This document shows positions 32,722 through 40,335 of a stretch of 40,338 nucleotides of DNA, in pieces. The notes beneath the pieces were generated by a model. The model was given only the letters and a program-made list of their open reading frames with translations, was not told the DNA's origin and did no database searches. The translations under genes were made by a program, and so were the position numbers. The number at the start of each line of letters is the position of its first letter. Position 1 is the first letter of the stretch. Source of the stretch: Clostridia bacterium. Lineage in GTDB: Bacteria; Bacillota; Clostridia; Christensenellales; CAG-138. The stretch covers positions 1 to 40,338 of the forward strand of contig JAUNBM010000016.1 of assembly GCA_030527115.1 (NCBI GenBank), read 5' to 3'.

Positions 32722-33222
32722 ATGGCTATAACGATGAAAACCTACTCCGGAGTCTCGGTCACTCATAAGAATGACGGCATAATCCGGCAGGCGCTCCTGC
32801 CGAACTGCATCCTCAGCGGGTGCGGCATGAGCTTTTCGGGAACGACCCTGTCGATCGCGACAGGATATCTCATGATCGCCGGCCGAGAGATCTATATTGA
32901 TTCGACTACCTCGGTAACCGTCCCGACGACTTCGACTTACGCCCTGGTCAAGCTCACGATAAGCGAGAGCACGGGGAGCGTGACGCTCTCGGCGTCCGCC
33001 GCGTCATCGACGTCTCCGAGCGTCGGAACGCAGGGGCTTATCAACCTCTCCGGCACGACGTACAGCGAGATGGTCGCGATAGTCCGCATCAGCGGAGGGG
33101 CGATAGCGGGGATCGTTAAGAAGCTCCGCAAGTATGCCCCGATGGGCCGCATATATGGGACGGCGGCCACGCCGAGCGATACTGACTATGTGGATGGAAC
33201 GGAGTATATCCAGTATGAGTAG
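32722..33222 (+). CDS. Baseplate/tail-fibre associated structural protein
   Basis: 166 residues, Ser/Thr- and beta-rich, with N-D-G-I-I-R-Q-A-L, G-Y-L-M-I-A-G-R-E-I-Y-I and G-L-I-N-L-S-G-T. This matches small structural proteins that commonly follow the tail hub in Clostridia prophages. The precise role is unknown. Overlaps the next gene by 8 bases. Confidence 0.7.
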   Translation: MAITMKTYSGVSVTHKNDGIIRQALLPNCILSGCGMSFSGTTLSIATGYLMIAGREIYIDSTTSVTVPTTSTYALVKLTISESTGSVTLSASAASSTSPSVGTQGLINLSGTTYSEMVAIVRISGGAIAGIVKKLRKYAPMGRIYGTAATPSDTDYVDGTEYIQYE

Positions 33223-33895
33223 CATAATTTTGAAGCCCACAGAGGCGGGATATTGGAGATATAAGCGCACATGGATTAGGGAGATCATCCAGAGCGAGAC
33301 GACGGACGGCGCTGTTACGACAAGTAGCTTCACTTGGAATAGCGGCGATTCGGTTATCGTTGGCGCCGACACGGCGACTCAAACGCTGATTACCAGTAGC
33401 GGATATTATGCTCAGTACCGCATGGAAAACTGGGAGTATGCGGGCTTCATAAAATTCGCGATCAATGATATCAGCGACGAGGCTGTTCTGCGGCTATACG
33501 CTTCAGCGGGCGCGGCAGGGAACGACATCGTCATTCGCCGGGCCACCGAGGCGCGGACAGGAACCGCGATCCCGGACAATGACGCCACCGGGATAAGCCT
33601 GTATCCCTCTTTAGCCGCATGGATCGAGGTTGATATCTGGGCTGTGGTTGACGGGCAACACCGGGATGGAAACTACGGGCTGGTAATCCCGCAGGCGAGG
33701 GTTGGACGGGCACGAAGACTGACGTTCTCGGCGGCAAGCGGCATCGAACTGCGAGCCGGCGGAGCATCCTCCGCTCGCGGCAAGCTGATAATCGGTGGCG
33801 AGGCGCGAAGCATCGTCAGCCGAGGGATTATCATCAATGGCGAGTACAGGGCGCAGGCGGCTCAAAGCGTAATTATCGGAGGTGAGCTTAAATGA
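33215..33895 (+). CDS. Tail-tip protein, possibly DNRLRE/carbohydrate-binding type
   Basis: 226 residues from the ATG at 33215, with only a weak ribosome binding site. G-F-I-K-F-A-I-N-D-I followed by V-L-R-L-Y-A-S suggests a DNRLRE-like beta-sandwich (residues about 60-165), then a repetitive tail (L-I-I-G-G-E-A-R-S-I, I-I-I-N-G-E-Y, V-I-I-G-G-E-L) resembling short beta-helix turns. Likely a surface-binding tail protein. The domain call is tentative. Confidence 0.6.
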   Translation: MSSIILKPTEAGYWRYKRTWIREIIQSETTDGAVTTSSFTWNSGDSVIVGADTATQTLITSSGYYAQYRMENWEYAGFIKFAINDISDEAVLRLYASAGAAGNDIVIRRATEARTGTAIPDNDATGISLYPSLAAWIEVDIWAVVDGQHRDGNYGLVIPQARVGRARRLTFSAASGIELRAGGASSARGKLIIGGEARSIVSRGIIINGEYRAQAAQSVIIGGELK

Positions 33896-34197
33896 CGGAT
33901 TTTCAGCGGGGCGTTACGTTGCCGTTTACGATCGACGTAGGCATAGATCTCTCCACGAGCGAGCGGCTGTTCATCATATTCGAGCAGGGGAGTTTTCGAA
34001 TCGAAAAAACGAAAGAGGACGTTGTTTTCGACGGTACGACCATATCTGCGGGCTTCAGCGAGCAGGAAGCGCTATCTCTTCCGGCTGTCGTAAAAGTGCA
34101 GGTGGTCGTTGTCCTGAACGGCTCCCGCCTGCAAAGTGACATAGTAAGCTTTGCGGTCAAAGATACGCTGTTGGAAAGAGAGGTGCTACATGAGTGA
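33892..34197 (+). CDS. Small tail-region protein
   Basis: 101 residues, beta-rich (L-P-F-T-I-D-V-G-I-D-L, V-K-V-Q-V-V-V-V-L-N-G). Overlaps both neighbours by a few bases, so it belongs to the tail-tip operon. Function not recognised; possibly a baseplate or fibre assembly factor. Confidence 0.65.
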   Translation: MTDFQRGVTLPFTIDVGIDLSTSERLFIIFEQGSFRIEKTKEDVVFDGTTISAGFSEQEALSLPAVVKVQVVVVLNGSRLQSDIVSFAVKDTLLEREVLHE

Positions 34198-35314
34198 CTT
34201 GGATTTAAGGATATCTCCTCCGCCTGCGCTTAATCTGGGGCTGAAGTATGCCTCCGGAGCGGTTGCGGCGGTGAAATATACCGCCCAGAATCTGACGGAG
34301 GAACAAAAACAGCAGGCACGAGCGAATATCGGCGCGATGAGCGACTATGTCGACGTCTACGTCGAAGATGATTTTGATGCTTATGTCGATGACATGACGA
34401 CTGAGGGAAACTATCGCGTGCATTGCAATGGATTAACTTATTGGTTCGAGATATCAGTTATGAACTACGACAGCGGCAATAAGCTTGTTTGTCAACGGTT
34501 TTGGAGCGATGACGAGGGGCCGAGTGTTATTTATTCCCGGAGCGGGGCCGTCGAAAACGGAGAAGCGAGTTGGGATGATTGGGAGGCGTTGCACCCGATC
34601 TATCCTGCAGGCCGAGGCTGGCTCGGCGGTGTAATTGTTGGCGAGGGATTGTCGATAGAATCGAACGGGAAGCTGTCGGTTCAAGCTCGCAAGCTCTCGA
34701 TTCCTACTACTTACCATGAATACCTGCGCACAGGAACTGTGCTTGACGGAGAGGAGGAATACGATGAAACTTTCACGATCCACTTTAAGGGGGTCACCGA
34801 GGATTTCCTATCGTGGTGCTCGCAGAACCGCGCTCAATTGGAGCTGTGGTTGTATAAAAAAGATATCCGTGTTCGTAAGCGTGGAAAACGCGGGGGGGTA
34901 GTCAACCAGAACTACACGCTGAAACGGTGGGTGCATCCCGTGAGTCGTCAAGAAGTTGGCGGTTGGGGCGGTGAGGACGATTTCGCGCAGACCGTATATC
35001 CTATAACACGAACAGACCTTGAAACGGAGAAAGTCGTATTAAGGGGTGATGGGCGGAACTGCTCTAGGGTGCTCCAAGATTTGTATTCTTGCATCGTGCG
35101 TAATTACGGGACGGAGACTCAAAGACTTGTCGGCGGTGGCCGGAGGCGCAAAGAACAAGCGATGGCCTTAAGGCTCGCTGTGAGGACAGAGAATTTTGTT
35201 TATGTCGGCGAGAATGAAAATGTCGTTAGGTTGAGAATCGAAAGATTCGCAGATACAGTTGACGCTCTCGTTGAACGCGACGCGATGTATTGGTATACGA
35301 TAATGATTGGCTGA
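34190..35314 (+). CDS. Putative tail fibre / receptor-binding protein
   Basis: 374 residues from the ATG at 34190. It contains L-T-E-E-Q-K-Q-Q-A-R-A-N-I-G-A, a linker typical of phage tail fibres, followed by a pyocin-knob-like module (Y-R-V-H-C-N-G-L-T-Y-W-F, about 65-125) and an unrecognised C-terminal domain (about 185-374). It is last in the tail block, before lysis genes, the usual place for host-recognition proteins. Confidence 0.7.
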   Translation: MSDLDLRISPPPALNLGLKYASGAVAAVKYTAQNLTEEQKQQARANIGAMSDYVDVYVEDDFDAYVDDMTTEGNYRVHCNGLTYWFEISVMNYDSGNKLVCQRFWSDDEGPSVIYSRSGAVENGEASWDDWEALHPIYPAGRGWLGGVIVGEGLSIESNGKLSVQARKLSIPTTYHEYLRTGTVLDGEEEYDETFTIHFKGVTEDFLSWCSQNRAQLELWLYKKDIRVRKRGKRGGVVNQNYTLKRWVHPVSRQEVGGWGGEDDFAQTVYPITRTDLETEKVVLRGDGRNCSRVLQDLYSCIVRNYGTETQRLVGGGRRRKEQAMALRLAVRTENFVYVGENENVVRLRIERFADTVDALVERDAMYWYTIMIG

Positions 35315-35422
35315 TAAGTTTTGGCGCCGCTTTAATCTGGCGTTCCTCCGACGCAGATAGTGTTTACGAGTTTTTGCCGATAACAGGGAGTGGCGCCGTT
35401 ATTATAGAAAGGAGATAAAATA

Positions 35423-36433
35423 GTGGGAGTTATTACCGATTTTACGGACTTGCTCACAGGGCAAGTCGGCAAAGGAATCTATGTGTGGGGCGGGGACGGC
35501 GAGAACCTGTCCGAGATGGCTGACCCCGAAGCGTGGATTAAGAAGCATGAGACGAGCGATTACAACGCCAACCGTGCGCTGAAGCTCTATGCAAAGCGCG
35601 TGGCGGCAGGAGTGAATCCCATACAGGCATTCGACTGTTCGGGGCTTGTGTTTTGGGCGTTGAACAAGCTGGGACTACAAAAGTCCGATGTAAATTCTCG
35701 CGGGCTGTACGGCACGGTCTGCACCCCGATTGCTAAGAGCGAGCTACGAGCAGGAGACCTCGTTTTCTGCTATACGGACAAAGACGGCGACGGCTTCGAG
35801 GTTTCGGAGATATACCATGTGGGCGCGATGATTGACGGCACATATCTCGTTGAATGTCAGGGTCGAGATGTCGGGGTCGTGAAATCTAAGCTGTCAAGCA
35901 AATGGCAGGCATACGGCAGACCGAAAGCCTTTGCCGATATCGAGGACGAGCCTGCCCCCGACACGCCCGATGGCTACTACCGCGAAATCCGCGTCACCTC
36001 TCCCTATATGCGAGGGGATGATGTCAAGTGGGTGCAGACCGCCCTTGTCGCCTTAGGTTATAGTGTCGGAGATAGTGGCGTTGACGGAATATACGGTAAT
36101 GATACTGCCGATGCGGTCGGACAGTTCCAAAAGGCAAAAGGCTTAACGGTGGATAAAATCGTTGGGGTTATAACTTGGAGCGCGTTAGCAACGGCCATTT
36201 CTGAGCTGGTTGTTTCAGAAAGAGAGCTTCTCGGCGATGCGGACGGAGACGGCAAGCTTTCGGCGGCTGATGCGGCGGCAATCTTGCGTTCAATTGTCAG
36301 AATCACGGAGGCGTTATCGCTCGTGCAGGGCGACGCGGACAACGACGGTAAGGTGACGGCGGCTGATGCATCGTATGTTTTGCGTTGCGTTGTTGGGTTG
36401 GAAGAGCCGAAGTATAAGGAGGCGGACGCATGA
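35423..36433 (+). CDS. Endolysin: NlpC/P60 peptidase, PG-binding domain and type I dockerin
   Basis: 336 residues starting at GTG 35423 with AAAGGAGAT. Domains: NlpC/P60 cysteine peptidase (about 10-170; Cys72 in F-D-C-S-G, His132 in Y-H-V-G), peptidoglycan-binding type 1 (about 195-255; V-K-W-V-Q-T-A-L, G-I-Y-G-N-D-T) and a dockerin (about 271-327). The dockerin has two calcium-loop repeats: Asp272/274/276/283 and Asp304/306/308/315, each followed by a helix (A-A-A-I-L-R-S-I-V; A-S-Y-V-L-R-C-V-V). It should cut peptide bridges of the host wall for lysis. A dockerin on a phage lysin is unusual and suggests anchoring to host cohesins. Confidence 0.94.
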   Translation: MGVITDFTDLLTGQVGKGIYVWGGDGENLSEMADPEAWIKKHETSDYNANRALKLYAKRVAAGVNPIQAFDCSGLVFWALNKLGLQKSDVNSRGLYGTVCTPIAKSELRAGDLVFCYTDKDGDGFEVSEIYHVGAMIDGTYLVECQGRDVGVVKSKLSSKWQAYGRPKAFADIEDEPAPDTPDGYYREIRVTSPYMRGDDVKWVQTALVALGYSVGDSGVDGIYGNDTADAVGQFQKAKGLTVDKIVGVITWSALATAISELVVSERELLGDADGDGKLSAADAAAILRSIVRITEALSLVQGDADNDGKVTAADASYVLRCVVGLEEPKYKEADA

Positions 36434-36783
36434 GCGAGCTGTTAAAGCTTTTTTTAACCGGAAGCGCCGGAGCCGCTGTGATCGCCGGCATCTTTAGTCT
36501 CTTAAAATGGCTCCTCGACCGCAGGGCGGCCAAGAAAGGAAAGAAAGGGAAGCTCCGGTCTATGACGGACAAGAAACTTGATGACCTTAAAGCTGGAGTA
36601 TGTATGCTACTGTATCTCGAAATTAAGAATCGGGCGAAGGCATACATCGCACGAGGAAGCATCACCTCCGAAGAGCTTGAAGACCTCGTCGCCATGCACG
36701 AGATATATCATGATTCGCTTGGCGGAAACGGCTTTCTGGACGGGCTCATGAGCCAAGTCCGGAAGCTCCCGATAAAAGATTGA
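36430..36783 (+). CDS. Membrane-anchored lysis-region protein
   Basis: 117 residues: an N-terminal hydrophobic segment (about 8-29), a Lys/Arg-rich cytoplasmic stretch (R-R-A-A-K-K-G-K-K-G-K), then a helical domain. It lies between endolysin and holin, overlapping the endolysin stop. Similar proteins occur in many Clostridia prophage lysis cassettes; a holin partner or lysis regulator is likely, but no function is established from sequence. Confidence 0.65.
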   Translation: MSELLKLFLTGSAGAAVIAGIFSLLKWLLDRRAAKKGKKGKLRSMTDKKLDDLKAGVCMLLYLEIKNRAKAYIARGSITSEELEDLVAMHEIYHDSLGGNGFLDGLMSQVRKLPIKD

Positions 36784-36800
36784 GAAAGGAGATGAAAAAA

Positions 36801-36995
36801 ATGGAGACGCAGAGCAGAGCTAAGAGCATTCTCTTCTGGGTAGGCATGGTTTCGGCAGTTTACGAGGCTGTTATCGCATCGCTCGTGACTGGCGGAGTAA
36901 CGATGCCGCCGATAGTCGGAGCAATCGGCGTTGCGCTGGCAACCGTGCTTGTCTACTGCAACGGCAACAATCCCAGTCTGAAAGAGACCTATTAA
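36801..36995 (+). CDS. Holin
   Basis: 64 residues from the ATG at 36801, 9 bases after AAAGGAG; in-frame starts at 36780 and 36792 overlap or abut that site. Two hydrophobic helices (about 9-28 and 31-53) separated by a short Gly/Pro turn, and a short polar tail, resemble phiLC3-type holins. It should open the membrane for lysis. It is the last gene before the terminator at 37031. Confidence 0.82.
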   Translation: METQSRAKSILFWVGMVSAVYEAVIASLVTGGVTMPPIVGAIGVALATVLVYCNGNNPSLKETY

Positions 36996-37030
36996 CGACC
37001 TTTTGAAAAGTTGTGTGTAAAACAAGGGTC

Positions 37031-37057
37031 ACCCCGCTTCGGCGGGGTCTTTTTTTT
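37031..37057 (+). terminator. Strong rho-independent terminator of the late operon
   Basis: ACCCCGC (37031-37037) and GCGGGGT (37042-37048) with a TTCG tetraloop, followed by eight T residues. This is an ideal intrinsic terminator that isolates the late operon from the cargo genes. Confidence 0.95.
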
Positions 37058-37122
37058 ATGTCCAAAAACCCAAATTGCCCCGCAAATCATAAAAAAAATC
37101 TCAATTTTTTTCAAAAAAAGTA

Positions 37123-37151
37123 TTGACAATACGCGCTAAAACGTGTATAAT
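37123..37151 (+). promoter_or_regulatory. Cargo promoter 1
   Basis: TTGACA (37123-37128), 17-base spacer, TATAAT (37146-37151): perfect consensus. The -35 lies inside the palindrome GTATTGACAATAC, and TGTAT/ATACA flank the -10, suggesting repressor sites. A near-identical module is at 37635-37663. Confidence 0.92.
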
Positions 37152-37203
37152 GAATACATCAAAAAGGTGAGGCGGACACCACAAACGCAGAGAGGAAAAG
37201 GCA

Positions 37204-37560
37204 GTGAAGCTAACAAGCGAGATGATCGAAAAGGTCAAGGAGGCACTGAGAACAAACATCGAGAACGCATTAGATGGCAAAAAGAGCTATGACCGCATCG
37301 GCGTAAGAATACAATCCGTGCCCTTTGAGCTCGGCGAGATCTCGCACAACTCTCACGTATGGTTTGACGGCGACGACACAGGCGATGAGCTCGACGGAAT
37401 AAGCACGATAGCCGCCGAGCAAATCGAACGTATCAACGCCGGGTACGGAGAGTATTACGGCGAATACGCGGCGATCATCGGCGGAGACCTCGCCGAGTAC
37501 GGCGAAGACGACGGAGAAATCGTCCTCCGGAACGCGGAAGTAATTGAGGTACTGGCATAG
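37204..37560 (+). CDS. Acidic cargo protein of unknown function
   Basis: 118 residues, strongly acidic. Pattern: helical start (M-I-E-K-V-K-E-A-L), Y-D-R-I-G-V-R-I-Q, W-F-D-G-D-D-T-G-D-E-L-D-G-I, then A-A-I-I-G-G-D and a closing E-V-I-E-V-L-A. I recall similar small proteins on mobile elements of Clostridia, without known function. The start is GTG at 37204 after GAGG. It has its own promoter and is followed by a terminator, so it is expressed independently of the phage late genes, possibly in the lysogen. Confidence 0.7.
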   Translation: MKLTSEMIEKVKEALRTNIENALDGKKSYDRIGVRIQSVPFELGEISHNSHVWFDGDDTGDELDGISTIAAEQIERINAGYGEYYGEYAAIIGGDLAEYGEDDGEIVLRNAEVIEVLA

Positions 37561-37570
37561 AACGACAAGC

Positions 37571-37603
37571 CGGGCGGGGGCTAAACCGCCCGCAAAATTT
37601 TTT
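37571..37603 (+). terminator. Terminator of the first cargo gene
   Basis: CGGGCGG (37571-37577) pairs with CCGCCCG (37586-37592) around an 8-base loop, followed after CAAAA by six T residues. Confidence 0.75.
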
Positions 37604-37634
37604 AAAAAAAGTCAAAAAAAAATGAAAAAAAGTA

Positions 37635-37663
37635 TTGACAATACGCGTCAAAGCGTGTATAAT
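37635..37663 (+). promoter_or_regulatory. Cargo promoter 2, near-duplicate of promoter 1
   Basis: TTGACA (37635-37640) and TATAAT (37658-37663), 17-base spacer. Around 50 surrounding bases, from the A-run before the -35 to ACATCAAAA after the -10, nearly match promoter 1, including the palindrome GTATTGACAATAC. The spacer holds ACGC/GCGT dyads. Confidence 0.92.
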
Positions 37664-37695
37664 AAATACATCAAAAGGAAAGGAAATTAAAGGAA

Positions 37696-38043
37696 ATGAC
37701 AATCAGGTTTGAAAACATCAAGAACAACGAGGACTACATCGAGGAGTACCGGGAGTACACGGCAGAGGTTGACGGCGAAGAAGTCGGATATGCCACCGTT
37801 ACAATCTACACCGACGGCGACGTGATGGTGGATCGCATGGACATCAACGAAGACCAGCGAAATAAGGGATACGGAACGCAATTCATCACCTTGCTGGGCA
37901 AAGAGCTGGGCGACTTGATAGTAGCTCCGGACAACGCCGACGCACAAAGGCTTTGGGCAAGGCTCGGCGAGGACATGGAGGGGACGCGCAAGTGGGACAC
38001 GTACTACGCTTTCGACCAAGGCTTCGGCGTATATGTAATATAA
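37696..38043 (+). CDS. GNAT-type acetyltransferase-like cargo protein
   Basis: 115 residues. A central beta strand (Y-A-T-V-T-I-Y, V-M-V-D-R-M-D-I) leads into Q-R-N-K-G-Y-G-T-Q-F, the acetyl-CoA-binding R/Q-x-x-G-x-G turn of GNAT enzymes; later N-A-D-A-Q-R-L-W-A-R-L-G matches their usual C-terminal helix. The fold is compact and lacks a leading substrate domain. Substrate unknown. It is driven by its own promoter. Confidence 0.75.
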   Translation: MTIRFENIKNNEDYIEEYREYTAEVDGEEVGYATVTIYTDGDVMVDRMDINEDQRNKGYGTQFITLLGKELGDLIVAPDNADAQRLWARLGEDMEGTRKWDTYYAFDQGFGVYVI

Positions 38044-38057
38044 AGACAACAAGCCGA

Positions 38058-38079
38058 GCGGGGGCGGCTAATCCCCCGC
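38058..38079 (+). repeat. GC-rich hairpin between cargo genes
   Basis: GCGGGGG (38058-38064) pairs with CCCCCGC (38073-38079) around an 8-base loop. It resembles the hairpin at 37571-37592 including the leading ACAAGCCG, but has no T-run; the next gene's AAAGGAG follows directly. It may attenuate or merely separate the cargo genes. Confidence 0.7.
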
Positions 38080-38095
38080 AGAAAGGAGACAAAAA

Positions 38096-38404
38096 ATGAA
38101 AAGATACGATCAGTTTGAAAAACAGTATATCGGAGGATCCGACATAGCAACCCTCATTATGGCGGGTTTTGTCGAGGGACAGGGCCTAACCCTTCTCCCC
38201 CTGGAATTCATGGAGGATGGCAGTTACAAAGCATATATAGTACGCGGAGAAGCTGAAATCGGGGAGCACTACGAGAAGGTAGCCCACTTTGACCATTGGC
38301 TCAAAATCTATGACGACGAGGGTTTGACGCTCGACTTAAACGGAGTTATAGATGTTTACCGCGCAGGGATGCGCGGCTGCATAATACAAATTAGGGAGAT
38401 GTGA
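38096..38404 (+). CDS. Cargo protein of unknown function
   Basis: 102 residues with a distinctive start M-K-R-Y-D-Q-F-E-K-Q-Y-I-G-G-S-D-I-A and W-L-K-I-Y-D-D-E in the second half. I recall similar proteins on Clostridia mobile elements, always uncharacterised. AAAGGAG precedes the ATG. No separate promoter is apparent, so it is probably read from promoter 2. Confidence 0.7.
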   Translation: MKRYDQFEKQYIGGSDIATLIMAGFVEGQGLTLLPLEFMEDGSYKAYIVRGEAEIGEHYEKVAHFDHWLKIYDDEGLTLDLNGVIDVYRAGMRGCIIQIREM

Positions 38405-38406
38405 AG

Positions 38407-38991
38407 ATGACGAGATTGCAATCAAAACTATCCAAGAGTGTGCGGGCCGCGATGCTCGCACACCGTCAGGCTCTCCGCCATGGCCACTACGGCGCGGCCG
38501 GGAGACATGGGGAGAACTCTCGCGCTATGACCAGGCTGGAGCCGCCCTTTAAGGGCTATGTCGATCTGGCCGTAGCCGAGGTGCGCGAGGGGCTGTGCCG
38601 TGACGTGACTCTATACGTCGTCGGCGAAGGACGGGCACCCCGGCACTACTACTGTCAAGACGGGTGCATCGACATCACAGACCCTATCTGCGATTATATC
38701 GATGACAGCGGCATCGCCTACGAAGATCTGATCACGGCGATATGCGAGACCATCAGCGCGCACGGCCGGCCGAGAGAGGATATCTACACGGGGGAGTATA
38801 TCCCGCTCCACCAGTATGCCCAGATACACGGCCGCGCATTGCGATCCGTGCAGCAGAAAGCACAGCGGGGGGGCTTCGTCTCCGCAAAGAGAGTCGGGAA
38901 GCTGTGGATCATTAAAGAGGACGAGCCTTACTCCGACCTGCGCAGGGTCGACTTTAACAGCGCGGAGGAAAGCAAAAATGGAGAGACTTGA
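38407..38991 (+). CDS. Cargo DNA-binding protein with C-terminal HTH
   Basis: 194 residues from the ATG at 38407 (AGGGAG 8 bases upstream; GTG 38401 is too close). The N-terminal half is basic and then mixed; the C-terminal part has I-P-L-H-Q-Y-A-Q-I-H-G-R-A-L-R-S-V, then a wing with K-R-V-G-K-L-W-I-I, an excisionase/MerR-like helix-turn-helix. It overlaps the following DUF2325-like gene by 14 bases. The pair lies next to the right attachment region, so regulation of the partner, excision control or defence are all conceivable. Confidence 0.7.
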   Translation: MTRLQSKLSKSVRAAMLAHRQALRHGHYGAAGRHGENSRAMTRLEPPFKGYVDLAVAEVREGLCRDVTLYVVGEGRAPRHYYCQDGCIDITDPICDYIDDSGIAYEDLITAICETISAHGRPREDIYTGEYIPLHQYAQIHGRALRSVQQKAQRGGFVSAKRVGKLWIIKEDEPYSDLRRVDFNSAEESKNGET

Positions 38992-40312
38992 TATCACCCC
39001 GTTCTTGGCTGTGGCCATGGCGCGCAACGAGAAAGCCTACGCACAAGTAAAGCGACGCTATAATGCGCGTGTCGCAGAATGCGAGGCGGCCGCTCTGCGC
39101 GGCGGCAAGGCGAATCACCCCGTTATTGCCAGCGTCCGAGCCGAGTATGAAATCAAGGCCCGGCAATGCCTCGGCGTGATCGCAACGCTGGATAGCTTGG
39201 AGGATATGCGGCCGCTCCTGCGGGCAGGCTGGAAGCAAATATATGATGCCGTTCGTAGCGACGCGAACACGCGGCGGGCGGAGCGCATAATTGCCGCCAT
39301 TGACGATCTGGATGGCGCTTGCGACGCCGCCGTCGCCTATTTCGCAATTTCGGCAATTCTGGGGAAGCCCGCCCCGACTGACGAGTGGGTGATGTCGACG
39401 ATAGGAATGCGAGCATCCTATATGTCCCATCGGATGGAGGGGCGGTTCTCCTTCGAGGAAATTCCGGAAGCCGATCGCGCTCGCTCGCTCGAGGTGTACA
39501 ACTCTCGCGTCAGCCGAGGTAGCGAAGCGATCTCCGAAGAGGCCGAGGATGATTACGGCACTTCCACTTACGTTTTAGGCGATGCCTACGAATTTTCGAT
39601 TGGGGAATATATCGCCGGGGTGGAATTTAACGCCCGTGACAGGGCGATCTGCTACTATTTGGCGGACGGCCAGCCGACGCTGTATCAGCCCTTCGCTATC
39701 CTCTGTCTGCTGATCAAGGCTCTTAAGCTGGACAGGGATTATTATCTGAGCAACCACGCCGAAAGGATCAAGGCCGAGGCCGCATCGCAAGCGCAGGCGG
39801 CACAAGAGGCGGCGAGAGCGCTTGCCGAAAAAGAGACCCAGCGAAAGCACGCGGAGCAAGAGACCGCGAGGCTGAAAGCTGAGATGGAGATCCTCGAAAG
39901 GGAGCTTGCGAAAAAGGATAAAGCGCTTCAGGCTCATGCCGGCGACGCTCAGGAGCTCGCCGCATTGCGGGACGCGTTATATCGCGCTGAGATGGACGAG
40001 GACGAGATTCCCTTCGGGGAGCCCGCCGAAAGGGATATCACAAGCAGGCGAATAGTCAGCGTTGGCGGCGGCGTCCGCTGGCTCGCCGGGATGAAAGCCG
40101 CCTGCCCTTCTGTTACCTTTATTCCTCCGGATGTCACTCTCGACCTCGAAATTGTTCGGCGAGCTGATGAAGTGTGGCTACAGGCGCAAGTTATAGGGCA
40201 TCCTCTCGCCGATACAGTCCGCGACTGCTGCCGAACCCACGGAGTCCCCCTATATTACTATTCGAGCCTCGCCGTGGCTCGTTGCGTTGCAGATTTGAAG
40301 CGTCTGCGTTAG
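38978..40312 (+). CDS. Coiled-coil protein with C-terminal DUF2325-like domain
   Basis: 444 residues from the ATG at 38978 after GGAGG; the longer frame from 38816 is rejected because it lies inside the upstream gene. The N-terminal part (1 to about 225) is mostly helical, residues about 265-340 form a charged coiled coil, and the C-terminus (about 360-444) is a Rossmann-like DUF2325-type domain beginning R-I-V-S-V-G-G-G-V-R-W, with A-D-E-V-W-L and Y-Y-Y-S-S-L-A-V-A-R. Function unknown. It is last before the arm repeats at 40315, the classic slot for lysogenic-conversion or defence cargo. Confidence 0.75.
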   Translation: MERLDITPFLAVAMARNEKAYAQVKRRYNARVAECEAAALRGGKANHPVIASVRAEYEIKARQCLGVIATLDSLEDMRPLLRAGWKQIYDAVRSDANTRRAERIIAAIDDLDGACDAAVAYFAISAILGKPAPTDEWVMSTIGMRASYMSHRMEGRFSFEEIPEADRARSLEVYNSRVSRGSEAISEEAEDDYGTSTYVLGDAYEFSIGEYIAGVEFNARDRAICYYLADGQPTLYQPFAILCLLIKALKLDRDYYLSNHAERIKAEAASQAQAAQEAARALAEKETQRKHAEQETARLKAEMEILERELAKKDKALQAHAGDAQELAALRDALYRAEMDEDEIPFGEPAERDITSRRIVSVGGGVRWLAGMKAACPSVTFIPPDVTLDLEIVRRADEVWLQAQVIGHPLADTVRDCCRTHGVPLYYYSSLAVARCVADLKRLR

Positions 40313-40314
40313 AT

Positions 40315-40335
40315 GTTGGGAGTAGCGTTGGGAAT
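40315..40335 (+). repeat. Right-end integrase arm-type repeats (partial set)
   Basis: GTTGGGAGT (40315-40323) and GTTGGGAAT (40327-40335), 12 bp apart, begin three bases after the last gene's stop. They match the left-end repeats at 3189-3230 in sequence and orientation. The window ends here; the attachment core should follow closely. Confidence 0.75.

Noticed and set aside
35315..35422. Two GGCGCC palindromes (35323 and 35392) before the endolysin as a regulatory pair
   Set aside because: Short self-complementary six-mers 69 bp apart without extended similarity; no clear promoter or terminator could be built from them.
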